In this document: positions 9,418 through 19,800 of the stretch, piece by piece
Position numbering within the stretch: the stretch's first letter is position 1
Layout of the letters: each line of letters starts with the position of its first letter
Assembly: GCA_903828455.1 (NCBI GenBank)
Contig: CAIKMJ010000068.1
Location: forward strand, 1-64,000
Direction of reading: 5' to 3'
Origin: an uncultured Acidobacteriia bacterium
GTDB lineage: Bacteria; Acidobacteriota; Terriglobia; Bryobacterales; Bryobacteraceae
Length of the DNA: 64,000 nt
Translations under genes and position numbers: made by a program
Notes under the pieces: generated by a model
The model's input: the letters and a program-made list of their open reading frames with translations, nothing else
What the model was told of the DNA's origin: nothing
Databases searched by the model: none

Positions 9418-9448
9418 ATTATCTGCAATCGCCGGGGGTGTTCGTCAA
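9418..9448 (-). promoter_or_regulatory. Candidate sigma-70 promoter of mscL
   Basis: On the minus strand TTGACG (9443-9448) and GATAAT (9418-9423) are separated by 19 bases, slightly longer than ideal. The element lies about 30 bases upstream of the mscL start codon. Confidence 0.4.
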
Positions 9449-9460
9449 CTGCGCTGTGCG

Positions 9461-9784
9461 CTATTCCGCCAGCATGCCGCGGACTTTCTTTTCGACGCCG
9501 GCCTGAATCTTTTCTTCTCCGACGAAGGTGCGGACGAGCGGAGGGAGGTCACATTCGACGGTGATGGTGACTTCGTCGACGAAAACCACGCCAGCGACCG
9601 GCAGAGCGATGAAGCCGAGGCGGGCCATGAGGGAGAAGTCCATCTTCGGGCCGTTCCAGTCTTTCTTGCGGTCCGTTAGTTCGACGGAACCGCCCGAGGC
9701 GTAGTCGAACAGGTGGTCGGCGGAGCGGTCGACGATGTCGATGGCTTCGGCCTGGGTTTTTCCGTGGTGGACGACGACTTTCAT
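9461..9784 (-). CDS. Polyhydroxyalkanoic acid system family protein
   Basis: A 107-residue protein resembling the PHA-granule-associated or polyhydroxyalkanoic acid system family: an N-terminal [20 protein letters not shown], a central [17 protein letters not shown] and an acidic beta strand. The family is found near PHA synthesis genes and elsewhere, and its biochemical role is poorly known. No PHA synthase occurs in the window. It starts with ATG 9784, whose ATGA overlaps the stop of rlmN, so the two are translationally coupled in one operon. Confidence 0.7.
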   Translation of the reverse strand: MKVVVHHGKTQAEAIDIVDRSADHLFDYASGGSVELTDRKKDWNGPKMDFSLMARLGFIALPVAGVVFVDEVTITVECDLPPLVRTFVGEEKIQAGVEKKVRGMLAE

Positions 9785-10824
9785 GCGGTGATGGTTTCGA
9801 GGTTATTGCGTTTCAGTTGGCCGCAGGCGGCGAAGATATCGAGGCCGCGCGGGCGTCGAATAAAGCATGGCATGGAGCGCATGACGATTTCCTGGAAGGC
9901 GAGGACGCGTTCGGGATCGGGCGTTTCGTAAGCGATGCCGGGGCCGGGATTGAGCGCGATCAGGTTGACCTTGCAGTTGATGTTGGCGAGGAGTTTGACG
10001 ACGCGGCGGGCGTCGTCATCGGTATCGTTGACGCCTTTGAGCAGAACGTACTCGAACATGAGCGTTTCCCAGTTGCGCAGCGGGTAGGCGCGGCAGGCTT
10101 CCATCAAATCTTTGAGATGGTATTTGCGCGTGATGGGCATGATCTCCTGTCGCATTTCCTCGGTGGATGCGTTGAGAGAGATGGCGAGTTTGGGGCGTAC
10201 TTCGGCTTCGGCGAGTTCGTAGATTTTCGGAATGATGCCGGAGGTTGAGACGGTGATGCGGCGCTCGGCGATGTTGATGCCTTTTTGATCGCAGAGGATG
10301 CGGGTGGCTTTGAGAACGTTGGGGAGGTTGAGGAGCGGCTCGCCCATGCCCATCATGACGATGTTGAAGCGCTTGGTGTCGGCGAGCAGGCCGGCGTCGC
10401 GGGCGGCATAGAGGACCTGGCCGACGATTTCGCCGGCGGTGAGGGAGCGCTCAAGGCCGAGCAGAGCGGTCATGCAGAACTGGCAATTGACGGGGCAGCC
10501 GACCTGGCTGGAGATGCAGAGGGTGTCGCGGCCGTCCATGGGCATGAGGACGGTCTCGACGGTGCGGCCGTCGGCGAGGTTGAGGAGATAGCGGCGGGTG
10601 CCGTCCGTGGAGAGGTAGCGCTGGGCCAGAGTGGGGAGGCCGAGTTCGGCTTCCGAAGCGAGGTGTTCGCGGATGGGCGCAGGGAGGGTGGTGATCTCGA
10701 CGAGATCGGCGACCTTTTGCTGGTAGACGGCGCGGTAGATTTGCTGGGCGCGGTAGGCGGGCTGATCCGGGGGGAGGATCTGCCGCATATCGCTAAGTTC
10801 CATACCCACAATGGGTTGCGGCAT
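9781..10824 (-). CDS. rlmN: Dual-specificity 23S rRNA/tRNA adenine-C2 methyltransferase
   Basis: A radical-SAM enzyme that methylates A2503 of 23S rRNA and A37 of some tRNAs. The chain is 347 residues. The [4Fe-4S] motif is CPVNCQFC near residue 108. Other family marks are MGMGEPLLN, the RITVSTSGI strand, and the C-terminal FAACGQL, whose Cys corresponds to the methyl-carrying resolving cysteine. The frame is open upstream to 10962, but ATG 10824 gives a conventional N-terminus; ATG 10803 is an alternative. An extended -10 box (TGCTAAAAT) ends 7 bases before this ATG and no SD is seen, suggesting a leaderless transcript. Confidence 0.95.
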   Translation of the reverse strand: MPQPIVGMELSDMRQILPPDQPAYRAQQIYRAVYQQKVADLVEITTLPAPIREHLASEAELGLPTLAQRYLSTDGTRRYLLNLADGRTVETVLMPMDGRDTLCISSQVGCPVNCQFCMTALLGLERSLTAGEIVGQVLYAARDAGLLADTKRFNIVMMGMGEPLLNLPNVLKATRILCDQKGINIAERRITVSTSGIIPKIYELAEAEVRPKLAISLNASTEEMRQEIMPITRKYHLKDLMEACRAYPLRNWETLMFEYVLLKGVNDTDDDARRVVKLLANINCKVNLIALNPGPGIAYETPDPERVLAFQEIVMRSMPCFIRRPRGLDIFAACGQLKRNNLETITA

Positions 10825-11255
10825 GAATATTATTTTAGCATGGGGCGGAGGGGTGGGTGAATGCGATTCCTCCATCAGTGCAATCAGCAGTGCAATCAGA
10901 AGTTGTCCGAAGGATTCAAACATCTCTCGATCATTCGGCAGCGTTTTGCTCGCGGATTCCAAATTGCCTGTTTTGCCCCGGAAGCCGGATCTCGGCGCTG
11001 AACTTTATCCGTTTAGGCGCACCATTTCCCGCGACGACGTTGTCGTGAGAATGCGTGTTTCTTGTTGGGCGGCGTTCTGCCCCCGCTTTGAGCGTTGCCA
11101 ATGAGGGTGCTGCGAAAAATGTAATGCAGAACGTTGATTCCCGTACAACCGAAGCCTGACTAAAGATCAAAGGCGCCAGGAACAAAGGAGTCAGGGCATT
11201 CGGGTGAACCGCGTTGACATCATGACAGCAGTCTGATTGATGCTATGATGCAGGC
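10825..11255. other. Intergenic region between rlmN and vapBC
   Basis: These 431 bases carry no convincing gene. Short frames on both strands lack start context and resemblance to known proteins. The region contains the promoter of rlmN (-10 at 10832-10837, minus), a 12-bp direct repeat (AGTGCAATCAG-type, about 10876-10902) and the extended -10 of vapB (TGCTATGAT, 11241-11249). Confidence 0.6.
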
Positions 11256-11519
11256 ATGCGGACGACCGTAACGCTTGACGCGGACGTTGAAAAACTGATC
11301 AAAGATGCCATGCGGGAGCGGGACATCTCGTTCAAGCAGGCGCTGAACGATGCGGCGCGGGCTGGGTTGCGCGGCGAAAAGCAGAAGCGCACGGGGAAAT
11401 TCGTTCAGAAAACCTACCGGATGGGCGAAGGGCAGGAATTTCGCTGGGATAAGGCGCTGGCGGCGGCGGACGCGATGGAGGATGAGGAGATTCTGCGGAA
11501 ACTGGCGGTCCGAAAGTGA
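11256..11519 (+). CDS. vapB: VapB-like antitoxin
   Basis: An 87-residue protein with an N-terminal beta strand and helices typical of a ribbon-helix-helix antitoxin (MRTTVTLDADVEKLIKDAM, then SFKQALNDAARAGL). The C-terminal half, rich in charged residues and Trp/Phe, would wrap the toxin. The stop codon overlaps the GTG start of the PIN-domain gene. A TGCTATGAT extended -10 sits 6 bases before the ATG, so transcription may begin at the start codon. The complex would be expected to autoregulate this promoter. Confidence 0.8.
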   Translation: MRTTVTLDADVEKLIKDAMRERDISFKQALNDAARAGLRGEKQKRTGKFVQKTYRMGEGQEFRWDKALAAADAMEDEEILRKLAVRK

Positions 11520-11953
11520 TCCTGCCCGACGCGAATCTGCTGATTTACGCGGTGAACGAAGACGCGGCGCTGCATCGGAAAGCGAGGGCGTGGCTGGAGG
11601 CGGCATTGTCGGGCCCGGAAACGCTGGGGTTCGCGTGGAATGTGCTGCTGGCATTCCTGCGGATCACGACGCGGCCGGGACTGTTTCGAAACAGCCTCTC
11701 TCAGCAGCAGGCGTTCGAGATCATCGCGGCGTGGCTGGAGCAGCCGACTGCGGCGGTGGTGCAGCCGGGACCAAGACATCTGGCTATAATGCGCGGCTTG
11801 CTGGAGCCCCTCGGCACGGGCGGGAACCTGACTTCGGACGCGCATCTGGCGGCCATCGCGATGGAACACGGTGCGGAACTCTGTTCATCGGATGCGGACT
11901 TCGCGCGGTTCGGCGGGCTGAAGTGGCGGAACCCGCTGGCGTCGGTCCACTGA
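11516..11953 (+). CDS. vapC: VapC-like PIN-domain ribonuclease toxin
   Basis: A 145-residue PIN-domain protein. Acidic metal-binding residues are visible in PDANLLIYA (Asp5), in TSDAHLAAIA and in SSDADFARF. The end GLKWRNPL is characteristic of one VapC subfamily. VapC toxins cleave tRNA or rRNA when the antitoxin is lost. The start is GTG at 11516 overlapping the vapB stop by four bases (GTGA), a typical coupled arrangement. It appears intact. Confidence 0.85.
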   Translation: MILPDANLLIYAVNEDAALHRKARAWLEAALSGPETLGFAWNVLLAFLRITTRPGLFRNSLSQQQAFEIIAAWLEQPTAAVVQPGPRHLAIMRGLLEPLGTGGNLTSDAHLAAIAMEHGAELCSSDADFARFGGLKWRNPLASVH

Positions 11954-12030
11954 GAATCCTTCGCAGTCCGGAGCGGCGCGCGGTAGCTTCTGTTCGGCGC
12001 GAAGTGGTACAAACGGAGCAGGTCCATAGC

Positions 12031-13335
12031 TTGTCATCCAATCGAACGGTTCATAAGACGGCGCATCCAGAGCGAGACATCCAGACGACCACACTTCCGA
12101 ACGGTCTCCGCATCATTACGGAAGCGATGTCGCACGTGCGTTCGGTTTCGGCGGGCGTCTGGGTCGGGACCGGGTCCCGGCGGGAGACGACAGAACAGAA
12201 CGGCATCTCCCACTTCATCGAACACATGCTGTTCAAGGGGACGGCGACGCGGTCGGCCGAAGACATTGCGCGTTCGGTGGATTCGCTCGGCGGGAACCTG
12301 GATGCGTTCACGGCCAAGGAGATGGTTTGTTACAACACGAAGGTGCTGGACGAACATCTGCCGCAGGCGCTGGATGTGCTCAGCGATCTGGTGCTGCATC
12401 CGGCGTTCCGGGAAGAGGACATCGAGAAGGAAAAAGGCGTCATTCTTGAAGAAATCAAGATGGATGCCGACAGCCCGGATTATCTGGTTCACGAGATCTT
12501 TTCGTCGAACTTCTGGAAAGATCACGCGCTGGGGCGGCCGATCCTGGGAACGCGCGAGACCGTGAAGAAGCTGACGCGCGAGGGGATCAGCGACTACTAC
12601 AAGAGCGTGTACACGCCTTCCAATCTGCTGCTGACGGCGGCGGGGAATGCGTCGCACGAGCGGCTCGTGGAACTGGTGCGGCAGCGCTTCGAGGGACTCA
12701 AGCCGGCTCCGGCGCCGGAGTTTCAGCCGGCTCCGGCGACCCATGCGCGGATTTCGCTGCGTTCGAAGAAGGAGCTGGAGCAGGTACATCTGTGTCTCGG
12801 CGTGCCCTGCTTCCCGATTCCGCATGCGGATCGCTTCCACTGCTATGTGCTGAATACGATGCTCGGCGGCGGGATGAGTTCGCGCCTGTTCCAGAAGGTC
12901 CGCGAGCAGCGCGGACTGGCGTATGCGGTGCATTCGGAGCTGAGTCCCTATAGCGACACCGGCTGTTTTTCGATTTACGCGGGCACGTCGCTCGAAGCCG
13001 TGAAGCAGGTGGTGCAGCTTGTACTCGATGAATTCCGCGACCTGAAGGAGAATCTGGCGCCCGAGGAGGAAGTGCGGCGGGCGAAGGATCATCTGAAGGG
13101 TTCGCTGATGCTGAGCCTCGAATCGACGTCGAGCCGGATGTCGAATCTGGCGCGGCAGGAGATGTACTTCCACCGGTTCTTCACCATGGACGAACTGGCC
13201 GAAAGCGTGGAAATGGTGACCGCGGAGGATGTGCAGCGCGTGGCGCAGACGTTCTTCGATGCGAAACATCTGGCTCTGACCGTGCTCGGGAATCTGGAAG
13301 GGTTCAAGCTGGGTCGCGAAGAACTGGTCTGCTAA
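12031..13335 (+). CDS. M16-family zinc peptidase (mitochondrial processing peptidase-like)
   Basis: A 434-residue inverzincin. The metal site is the inverted motif HFIEH followed by MLFKGT. The later Glu lies in EKEKGVILEEIKM. The second half contains the RLFQKVREQRGLAYAV block characteristic of this family. No signal peptide is visible, so it is probably cytoplasmic, where relatives degrade peptides or process proteins. The upstream frame is open, but homology begins around QTTTLPNGLRI. TTG 12031 is chosen because AGG lies about 10 bases before it; GTG 12004 is the alternative and lacks an SD. Confidence 0.88.
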   Translation: MSSNRTVHKTAHPERDIQTTTLPNGLRIITEAMSHVRSVSAGVWVGTGSRRETTEQNGISHFIEHMLFKGTATRSAEDIARSVDSLGGNLDAFTAKEMVCYNTKVLDEHLPQALDVLSDLVLHPAFREEDIEKEKGVILEEIKMDADSPDYLVHEIFSSNFWKDHALGRPILGTRETVKKLTREGISDYYKSVYTPSNLLLTAAGNASHERLVELVRQRFEGLKPAPAPEFQPAPATHARISLRSKKELEQVHLCLGVPCFPIPHADRFHCYVLNTMLGGGMSSRLFQKVREQRGLAYAVHSELSPYSDTGCFSIYAGTSLEAVKQVVQLVLDEFRDLKENLAPEEEVRRAKDHLKGSLMLSLESTSSRMSNLARQEMYFHRFFTMDELAESVEMVTAEDVQRVAQTFFDAKHLALTVLGNLEGFKLGREELVC

Positions 13336-13463
13336 CGGCCGCCGCGGGTATCGCGCCGGTTGCGTTTCGGCGGGAAGAATAACGGTTCCGGGGTAATTCC
13401 TCAGTCTGTTACCCTGAGGACAGCGCGGACGCCGGACCCGGAACACCCCGCGCAGGCCGATCC

Positions 13464-15380
13464 GTGCGCTTCACAGCCCCCGACTATCAAAATCCCGATC
13501 TCGCGGCCGAGCACAAGATTCGGGATCGCGACGACCCAAAATTTGCCTCGGCCAAGATGGCCGCGTTCCAATACACGGCGGCGGCGATTTTTCTGTTTTT
13601 GGTCAGTGGCTTCTGGGAATTACAGATCAAGAGCCCGGAAATCTATAGCGAACGCGCCGAGCGCAACCGGATCCGCGCGCTGCCGGTGATCGCGCCACGC
13701 GGCAAGATTCTGGATCGAGACGGCCGCACGATCGTGGACAACCATTCCTCGTGGAGCGTGCTGCTGTCGCGGGAAACGCTGAAGCCGGAGCATCTGCACG
13801 AGATCGCCGACGGTCTGCATCTGGACTACGACGATCTGATGAAGAAGTTCAACCGTTATAAGCGACGGCCCAAGTACGAACCGCTCATCATCAAGGAAGA
13901 GCTGACGCCCGCCGAACTTGCCTTCGTGGAATCGCACCGCGATCCGGAGACGTTCCCGGAAATGGAGCTGATCACGTCGCAGCGGCGCCTGTACCCGGAA
14001 AACGGTATCCTGTCGCACGTTGTCGGGTACACGGGCGAAATCAGCGAATCGGAACTGGATCTTCCTGAGTACGGCAAGTACAACCAGGGACAGATCATCG
14101 GCAAGACGGGAATCGAGAAGCAATACAACGACATGCTGATGGGCGTCGACGGCGAGCGCCAGTCTGTGGTGGACAACCTCGGCCGCGAGCGCCAGGTGCT
14201 CGGGATGAAAGAAGCGAGGCCCGGCCACAATGTGCAGTTGACGATCGATCTCGACCTGCAGGTGGTGGCGGAACTGGCGCTTGAGGGACGGCGCGGCGCG
14301 GTCGTGGCGCTGAATCCGCAGAACGGCGAGATTCTGGCGATGGCGTCGAAGCCGAGCTTCGATCCGAATAAGTTCGCGGTGCGAATTAAATCGAAGGACT
14401 GGCGCGAACTGACCGGCGACCCGGGCAATCCTCTTCTGAACCGTGCGATCCAGGCGCAGTGGGCTCCGGGTTCCACGTTCAAGCCGATTGTGGCGCTGGC
14501 GGGGATGGAAAGCGGCGCGGTTGACGAGAACACGACCTACAATTGCCCGGGCGGCGCCACGTTCTTCGGCCACTATTACATGTGCTGGGGCACCCACGGA
14601 GCCGTTTCGCTGCATAAGGGCATGGCCCAGTCGTGCGATTCCTACTTTTACAACGTTGGGAATAAGACGGGGATTGAAAGTATTGCCTTTTACGCTACAC
14701 AGGCGGGGCTGGGCGCGAAGTCGGGCATCGATCTGCCGAACGAGGCGGCCGGGACGGTTCCCTCGCCGGAGTGGAAGCTGCGCAACTACCGGCAGAAGTG
14801 GTTCGCGGGAGAGACGATTTCGGTCTCGATCGGGCAGGGTGCGCTGACGGCGACGCCGCTGCAGATTGCGCGCGCGATCGGCGGCCTCGCGGCGGGAGGT
14901 GTTTGGCACGTGCCGCATCTCACGCTGTCGGCGACGAAGGACGAGAAGCCGCACGAATGGGCGGTGAACGCAGAGAACGTCCGCAAGATCGTGTATGGAA
15001 CGTACGGCGTGGTGAATGAAGGCGGGACGGGCGGACGTGCGAAGCTGCCGGGCGTCGATGTATGCGGGAAAACGGGTTCGGCGCAGGTGGCGTCGGGCGA
15101 ATACGAAAAGACGCACAAAGATCTGAAAGATAACGCGTGGTTCGTCGGGTTCGCGCCGTGCTACAACCCGGAGATTGTGGTGGCGGTGCTGTGGGAGAAC
15201 GTCGGTCTGCACGGCCAGTTCGCGGCGCCCACCGCGCGGGACGTGATGAAGGCTTACTTCGATAAGAAGGAACGCGCGGCGGAGGCCGAGGCGGCGAGAG
15301 TCGCCGGATCGCAGCAGGCGGTGGCGGGGTTGCTGCCTGGCGCAGGGCCGGTGAATTCGAAGAGCGGGGAGGCGCGTTAG
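13464..15380 (+). CDS. mrdA: Penicillin-binding protein 2 (elongasome transpeptidase)
   Basis: Crosslinks peptidoglycan during side-wall growth together with RodA. The 638-residue protein has one N-terminal membrane helix (about residues 33-53). The dimerisation/pedestal region opens with the conserved RNRIRALPVIAPRGKILDRDG. The transpeptidase domain has the SxxK nucleophile in GSTFKP (near residue 336), SCD (near 390) and KTGSAQ (near 535). The start used is GTG 13464. ATG near 13557 would remove part of the cytoplasmic tail. The gene is one base away from rodA, forming the usual mrdA-rodA operon. Confidence 0.95.
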   Translation: MRFTAPDYQNPDLAAEHKIRDRDDPKFASAKMAAFQYTAAAIFLFLVSGFWELQIKSPEIYSERAERNRIRALPVIAPRGKILDRDGRTIVDNHSSWSVLLSRETLKPEHLHEIADGLHLDYDDLMKKFNRYKRRPKYEPLIIKEELTPAELAFVESHRDPETFPEMELITSQRRLYPENGILSHVVGYTGEISESELDLPEYGKYNQGQIIGKTGIEKQYNDMLMGVDGERQSVVDNLGRERQVLGMKEARPGHNVQLTIDLDLQVVAELALEGRRGAVVALNPQNGEILAMASKPSFDPNKFAVRIKSKDWRELTGDPGNPLLNRAIQAQWAPGSTFKPIVALAGMESGAVDENTTYNCPGGATFFGHYYMCWGTHGAVSLHKGMAQSCDSYFYNVGNKTGIESIAFYATQAGLGAKSGIDLPNEAAGTVPSPEWKLRNYRQKWFAGETISVSIGQGALTATPLQIARAIGGLAAGGVWHVPHLTLSATKDEKPHEWAVNAENVRKIVYGTYGVVNEGGTGGRAKLPGVDVCGKTGSAQVASGEYEKTHKDLKDNAWFVGFAPCYNPEIVVAVLWENVGLHGQFAAPTARDVMKAYFDKKERAAEAEAARVAGSQQAVAGLLPGAGPVNSKSGEAR

Positions 15381-15381
15381 C

Positions 15382-16473
15382 TTGTTCCAGTTTGCCAGGT
15401 TCCGGGATTTCGACTGGACCATGTTCATCGTCGTGCTGGTGATCTGCGGGCTCAGCGTGCTGCAGATCTTCAGCGCCACGCACGACACCGTATGGCAGGG
15501 CTCGTGGTGGAAGCAGCTCATCTATATTTTGGGCGGGCTGGTTTTGATGTGGCTGGTGACGAACATCGATTACCACTCGCTGATGGGACAGGTTTACCCG
15601 GCCTATATCGCTTCCGTGGCCCTGCTGGCGCTGGTGCTGCTGGTGGGCAAGCGCGCGTTCGGGTCCACGCGGTGGATCGCGCTCCCCACGGGAATCCACC
15701 TGCAGATCTCCGAATTCGCCAAGATTGTGGTGGTCGTGCTTGTGGCGCGCTTTCTGACCGAGTTGAAGACGGATGTGATTGAAGCCCGCGAACTGGCGAA
15801 ACTGGCGGGACTGGTGGTGATCCCGATGGCTCTGATCGCCAAAGAGCCGGATCTTGGCACGGCGCTTACCTACATTCCGATTCTGGCGGCGGGCGTTTTT
15901 CTGGCCGGGATGCGCTGGCAGTACTGGCTCACGATCGGGCTGATTGCGCTGGTTGTGGTTCCCGCCGGTTTTACGATGATGCAGCCGTACCAGAAAGCGC
16001 GGATTGCCAGCTTTCTCGATCCCGAGCGCGACCCGCAGGGGAACGGGTATCAGCTGATCCAGTCCAAAATTGCCGTGGGGGCCGGCGGAACCTGGGGGAA
16101 GGGAATTACCAAGGGCAGCCAGACGCAGTTGCGGTTCCTGCCGGTGCCGCACACGGACTTTATTTTCTCCGCTTTTGCCGAAGAACACGGCTTTGTGGGG
16201 GTGATGCTGGTGCTGATTCTTTACTTCATTTTGCTGATGCAAATGGTGCAGGATGCCCAGACAGCCCCGGACCGGGCGGGAATGTATTGTTGCATGGGAG
16301 TGGCGGCGCTCATTTTATTTCATATACTGGTAAATGTAGGGATGGTGGTAGGCCGGATGCCGGTGACCGGAATCCCCTTGCCGCTGATGAGTTATGGCGG
16401 GTCGAGCGTGTGGTCCACGTTCCTGATGCTCGGCCTGGTGAACAGCGTACGAGTACGAAGATTTGTGAATTGA
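15382..16473 (+). CDS. rodA: SEDS glycosyltransferase RodA
   Basis: The peptidoglycan polymerase of the elongasome, an integral membrane protein of 363 residues with about ten helices. Family motifs include GSTRWI, the QISEFAK block, KEPDLGTAL (with the catalytic-loop Asp region), FAEEHGFVG and GIPLPLMSYGGSS at the end. The start is TTG 15382 with a strong GGGGAGG nine bases upstream; there is no better ATG. It follows mrdA directly. Confidence 0.96.
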   Translation: MFQFARFRDFDWTMFIVVLVICGLSVLQIFSATHDTVWQGSWWKQLIYILGGLVLMWLVTNIDYHSLMGQVYPAYIASVALLALVLLVGKRAFGSTRWIALPTGIHLQISEFAKIVVVVLVARFLTELKTDVIEARELAKLAGLVVIPMALIAKEPDLGTALTYIPILAAGVFLAGMRWQYWLTIGLIALVVVPAGFTMMQPYQKARIASFLDPERDPQGNGYQLIQSKIAVGAGGTWGKGITKGSQTQLRFLPVPHTDFIFSAFAEEHGFVGVMLVLILYFILLMQMVQDAQTAPDRAGMYCCMGVAALILFHILVNVGMVVGRMPVTGIPLPLMSYGGSSVWSTFLMLGLVNSVRVRRFVN

Positions 16474-16877
16474 GTCGTTTGGGGCGGATGCGAGGAGTTG
16501 TTTCCGGAGTCCGCCGGGTGAGCAGTAAAAGGTATCTGTCGGGCAGTAGAAGATTTTGAAGCAGCAGATTTTGAAAATTTGAGTTGGGAGCCAAGGAGAC
16601 TCTCGGATCGAACCGGAGCGCGATGCAGGTTCCGGTTTGTGGACGAAAGGCGAGGTGCCGGATGGTCCGGTTGCGCCCAGGTCTCCCGAATCAGCGGTTT
16701 CCCAGTGCCGGCGGCGGTGTCGAGCGTTCTCTCCACCCACCGGCGGGCGTGAGTTCAGGCAGTTCGGTTGGTCGGGGCCGAAAGTCCCCGGGCAATCCTT
16801 ACGCAGGGCGATAGCAAAGTTCGGGTCCAGTTTCACCGGTTCGAGTTCCTCCATGGGAGCCCAGCGGGAGAAATTGC
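16474..16877 (+). promoter_or_regulatory. Long structured 5' leader of the RNase E/G gene
   Basis: About 400 bases without a gene separate rodA from the RNase E/G gene. By eye several GC-rich stems can be drawn. A junction is closed by 16595-16601 with 16680-16686, enclosing 16611-16617/16631-16637 and 16658-16662/16666-16670 (with outer 16649-16652/16674-16677). A second stem pairs 16707-16711 with 16740-16744. A GAAA-capped hairpin pairs 16773-16777 with 16786-16790. In E. coli a long rne 5' UTR mediates feedback by RNase E, so a similar role is plausible, but this sequence is not recognised as a known family. Confidence 0.5.
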
Positions 16878-19800
16878 ATGTCCAAAGAGCTTATCGTCTC
16901 GGCGGGACGCCACGAAACAAGAGTGGCGATCCTCGAAGACGATCAGGTCGTGGAGTTATTCCACGAACGAGAAAAAGAGTATTCGCTAGCCGGTAGTATC
17001 CACAAGGGACGAGTCACGCGGGTTCTGCCCGGCATGCAGTCGGCATTCGTCGACATCGGGCTGGAACGTGACGCGTTCCTCTATGTATCTGATTTTTTTG
17101 AGGACAACGAAGAATACGATGCCGTGGTCAGCACGGTGGAAGATCAGGTCCTCAAACTGGAAAAAGGCGATTCGCCCGCCGGGGAGCGCAGTGCGCGTCC
17201 GGAAGGCAGTTCAGATCGCAGCAGTTCAGATCGCAGCAGTGGAGATCGGGGCGGCGGAGATCGCGGTGGCCGGGATCGCGGCAGAGGCCGGGATCGGGGC
17301 CGGGATCGCGGCGGACGTCCGGAGCGCGGCGATCGGCAAGGCGGAGATCGGCAGGGCGCAGATCGGCAGGGTGGCGATCGGCAGGGTGGCGATCGGCAGG
17401 GTGGAGATCGTGGTCCGCGTCCGGAACGAAGCGAAATTGCGGCCGGTCCGGCTGCAGGCGAAACGGTTTCCCGTGACGGCGCGGCGGCGATCGACGAGGT
17501 TACGCTCGCGGCGGAGAGCCTGATTGCAGGCTCAACGGGCGCGCCGGTGATGGAGGCTTCGGTTACCGAAGGGAGCCCCGCGGTGGAACGCCGTGAAGGC
17601 CGGCCGGAAGGCGATCGTGGCGGAGATCGTGGTGGAGATCGCGGCGGACGCGGACGGCGCGGGCGCAGACGACGTGGCGGACGCGGCGGCGGTTCCGGGC
17701 TGCCCGATTCGAAATTCTTTTCTCCGCAGCACGGCGGACGCGGCGAGCCCGGGCGGCAGGAATCGCTTAGCCCGGCGAGCAACGAAATCGAAGAGATTTC
17801 GGCCGAACCGGATGCTCCCGAAAGCGAGATTGAAGAGACTCCGCGCGCGTACGCTCATGCGCCGGTCGACGATTTCATGGTGCTGCCGGGTGAATCGCTT
17901 GCCAAGTACTCGGGGCCTGAAGCGGAACGCGAATCCGGCGAGGAAGCGCTGGCGGAATCCGCCGAGCCGAGCGAAGAGACGCGGGAAACTGTGGCGATTA
18001 CCGGAGCCCCGGCCGAGTTCGGCGTGGTGGCTTCGTGGGTCGCACAGAAGAAGGCGGCCGATGCTCTGAAGGTTGAGGAGCCCACGGCCGAGTCCTGGGC
18101 TGTGAACGAGGAGAGCGCCGCGACGGCTGAGCCGGCCGAGGCAGCCGAAGTTGTCAGTTCGTCCGACGAAGCGGTTGCGCAGATCGACGCAGCGGCGGAC
18201 GCCGAGGAAGAGGGCGACGAGGACGGCGAATTTGCCGAAAGCGAAATCCTCACCCAGGCGGACGACGACATCGGGATCAGTGCCGGCGAGGTTGCCGAGA
18301 TCGATCTGGGCGCGGAAGTCGCCCTGGCGCAGGAAGAAGACGGCCCGGAACCGGCGCGCATGCCGACCAGCCTGACGGCGACGCTGCGCGAACAGGGCCA
18401 TCGCTATCCGCATCGGGTGTCCCGCCGGATGCGCCGTAAAATGCGCGGCGGCCAGGGCGAAGAGGGCGAAGCCAAACCCGCCGTGGTGGAAGGAGACGAT
18501 GCCGCAGTCGCCGAAGGCTCGGTAACGCTGCCCGGCGAAACGCGGGCGGTCGCGCCTCGTGAGGAACAACGCCGGGACGACCGCCGGCCGGAGCGTGGCG
18601 AACGTGGAGAACGCGGTGAGCGCGGTGAACGGCCCGAACGCGGCGGCCGCGGGGAACGGCCCGAACGCGAGCGGCCGGTGATGCCGTCGATCTCCGATCT
18701 TCTGAAGGAAGGCCAGGAGATCATCGTTCAGATCGCGAAAGAGCCGCTTGGGCAGAAGGGCGCGCGCATCACGTCGCACATCGCGCTGCCGGGGCGTTTC
18801 GTGGTTTACATGCCGACCGTGGAGCACGTGGGCGTGTCGCGCAAGATTCCGAGCGACGAAGAGCGCCACCGCCTGAAGCGCGTGCTGACGACGCACCGCC
18901 AGGGGATCCCGGGCGGCTTCATCTGCCGCACCGCGGCCGACGGCAAGACGGAAGAAGAACTTCGCGTCGATATGCACTTCCTCTACAATCTCTGGCTCGA
19001 CATGCGCCAGAAGGCGGAGAAGAAGCCCGCGCCGCAGTTGCTGCATCATGATCTCGATCTGGTCCAGCGCATTCTGCGCGATCAGCTGACCACGTCTTTC
19101 AAGACCATCTGGGTGGATAACGAAGAGCTGTACGAAAGCGTGCTGCGCTTTGTGGAACGCTTCCAGCCGGCGCTGATCGGGCGGGTGAAGCTGTACACGC
19201 GCTCGAATCCGATCTTCGACGAATTCGGCATTACCGCGGAAGTCGAAAAGGCGCTGCGGCCGAAGGTCTGGCTGAAGTCGGGCGGCTACATCGTGATCAA
19301 CCAGACGGAGGCGCTGGTGGCGATCGACATCAATACCGGCAAGTACGTCGGGAAGTCGAACCGCCTCGAAGACACCATCGTGAAGGTGAACACGGACGCG
19401 ATCAAGGAAATCGTGCGCCAGATCCGGCTGCGCGATCTTGGCGGGATCATTGTGGTCGACTTCATCGACATGGACGAACGCAAGAATCGCCAGAAGGTGA
19501 TGATGGCGCTCGAAGATGCGATGCGGGTGGACCGTGCGCCGTACAAGATACTTCAGTTCAACGATTTCGGGCTGGTGGCGATTACGCGCAAGCGCGTGAA
19601 ACAGTCGCTGGAACGGACGCTGTGTTCGCCGTGCCCGTATTGCGAGGCAGCCGGGTATGTGAAGAGCGCGCACACGGTGATCGGCGAAATTCTGACCGAG
19701 GCGCAGCGGATGCGCAAGGCGCTCGAGACCGAACAGGGCAATCTGGTGCTGCGTGTGAATCCGGAAGTGGCCAAGGTGCTGAAGAGCAACCACAATTCGT

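Noticed and set aside
10811-11104. Small plus-strand frame in the rlmN-vapBC gap
   Set aside because: No ribosome site or promoter, and it begins inside rlmN.
16839-16850. tRNA T-loop-like GGTTCGAGTTCC in the RNase E/G leader
   Set aside because: No acceptor stem, D-arm or anticodon arm can be built around it.
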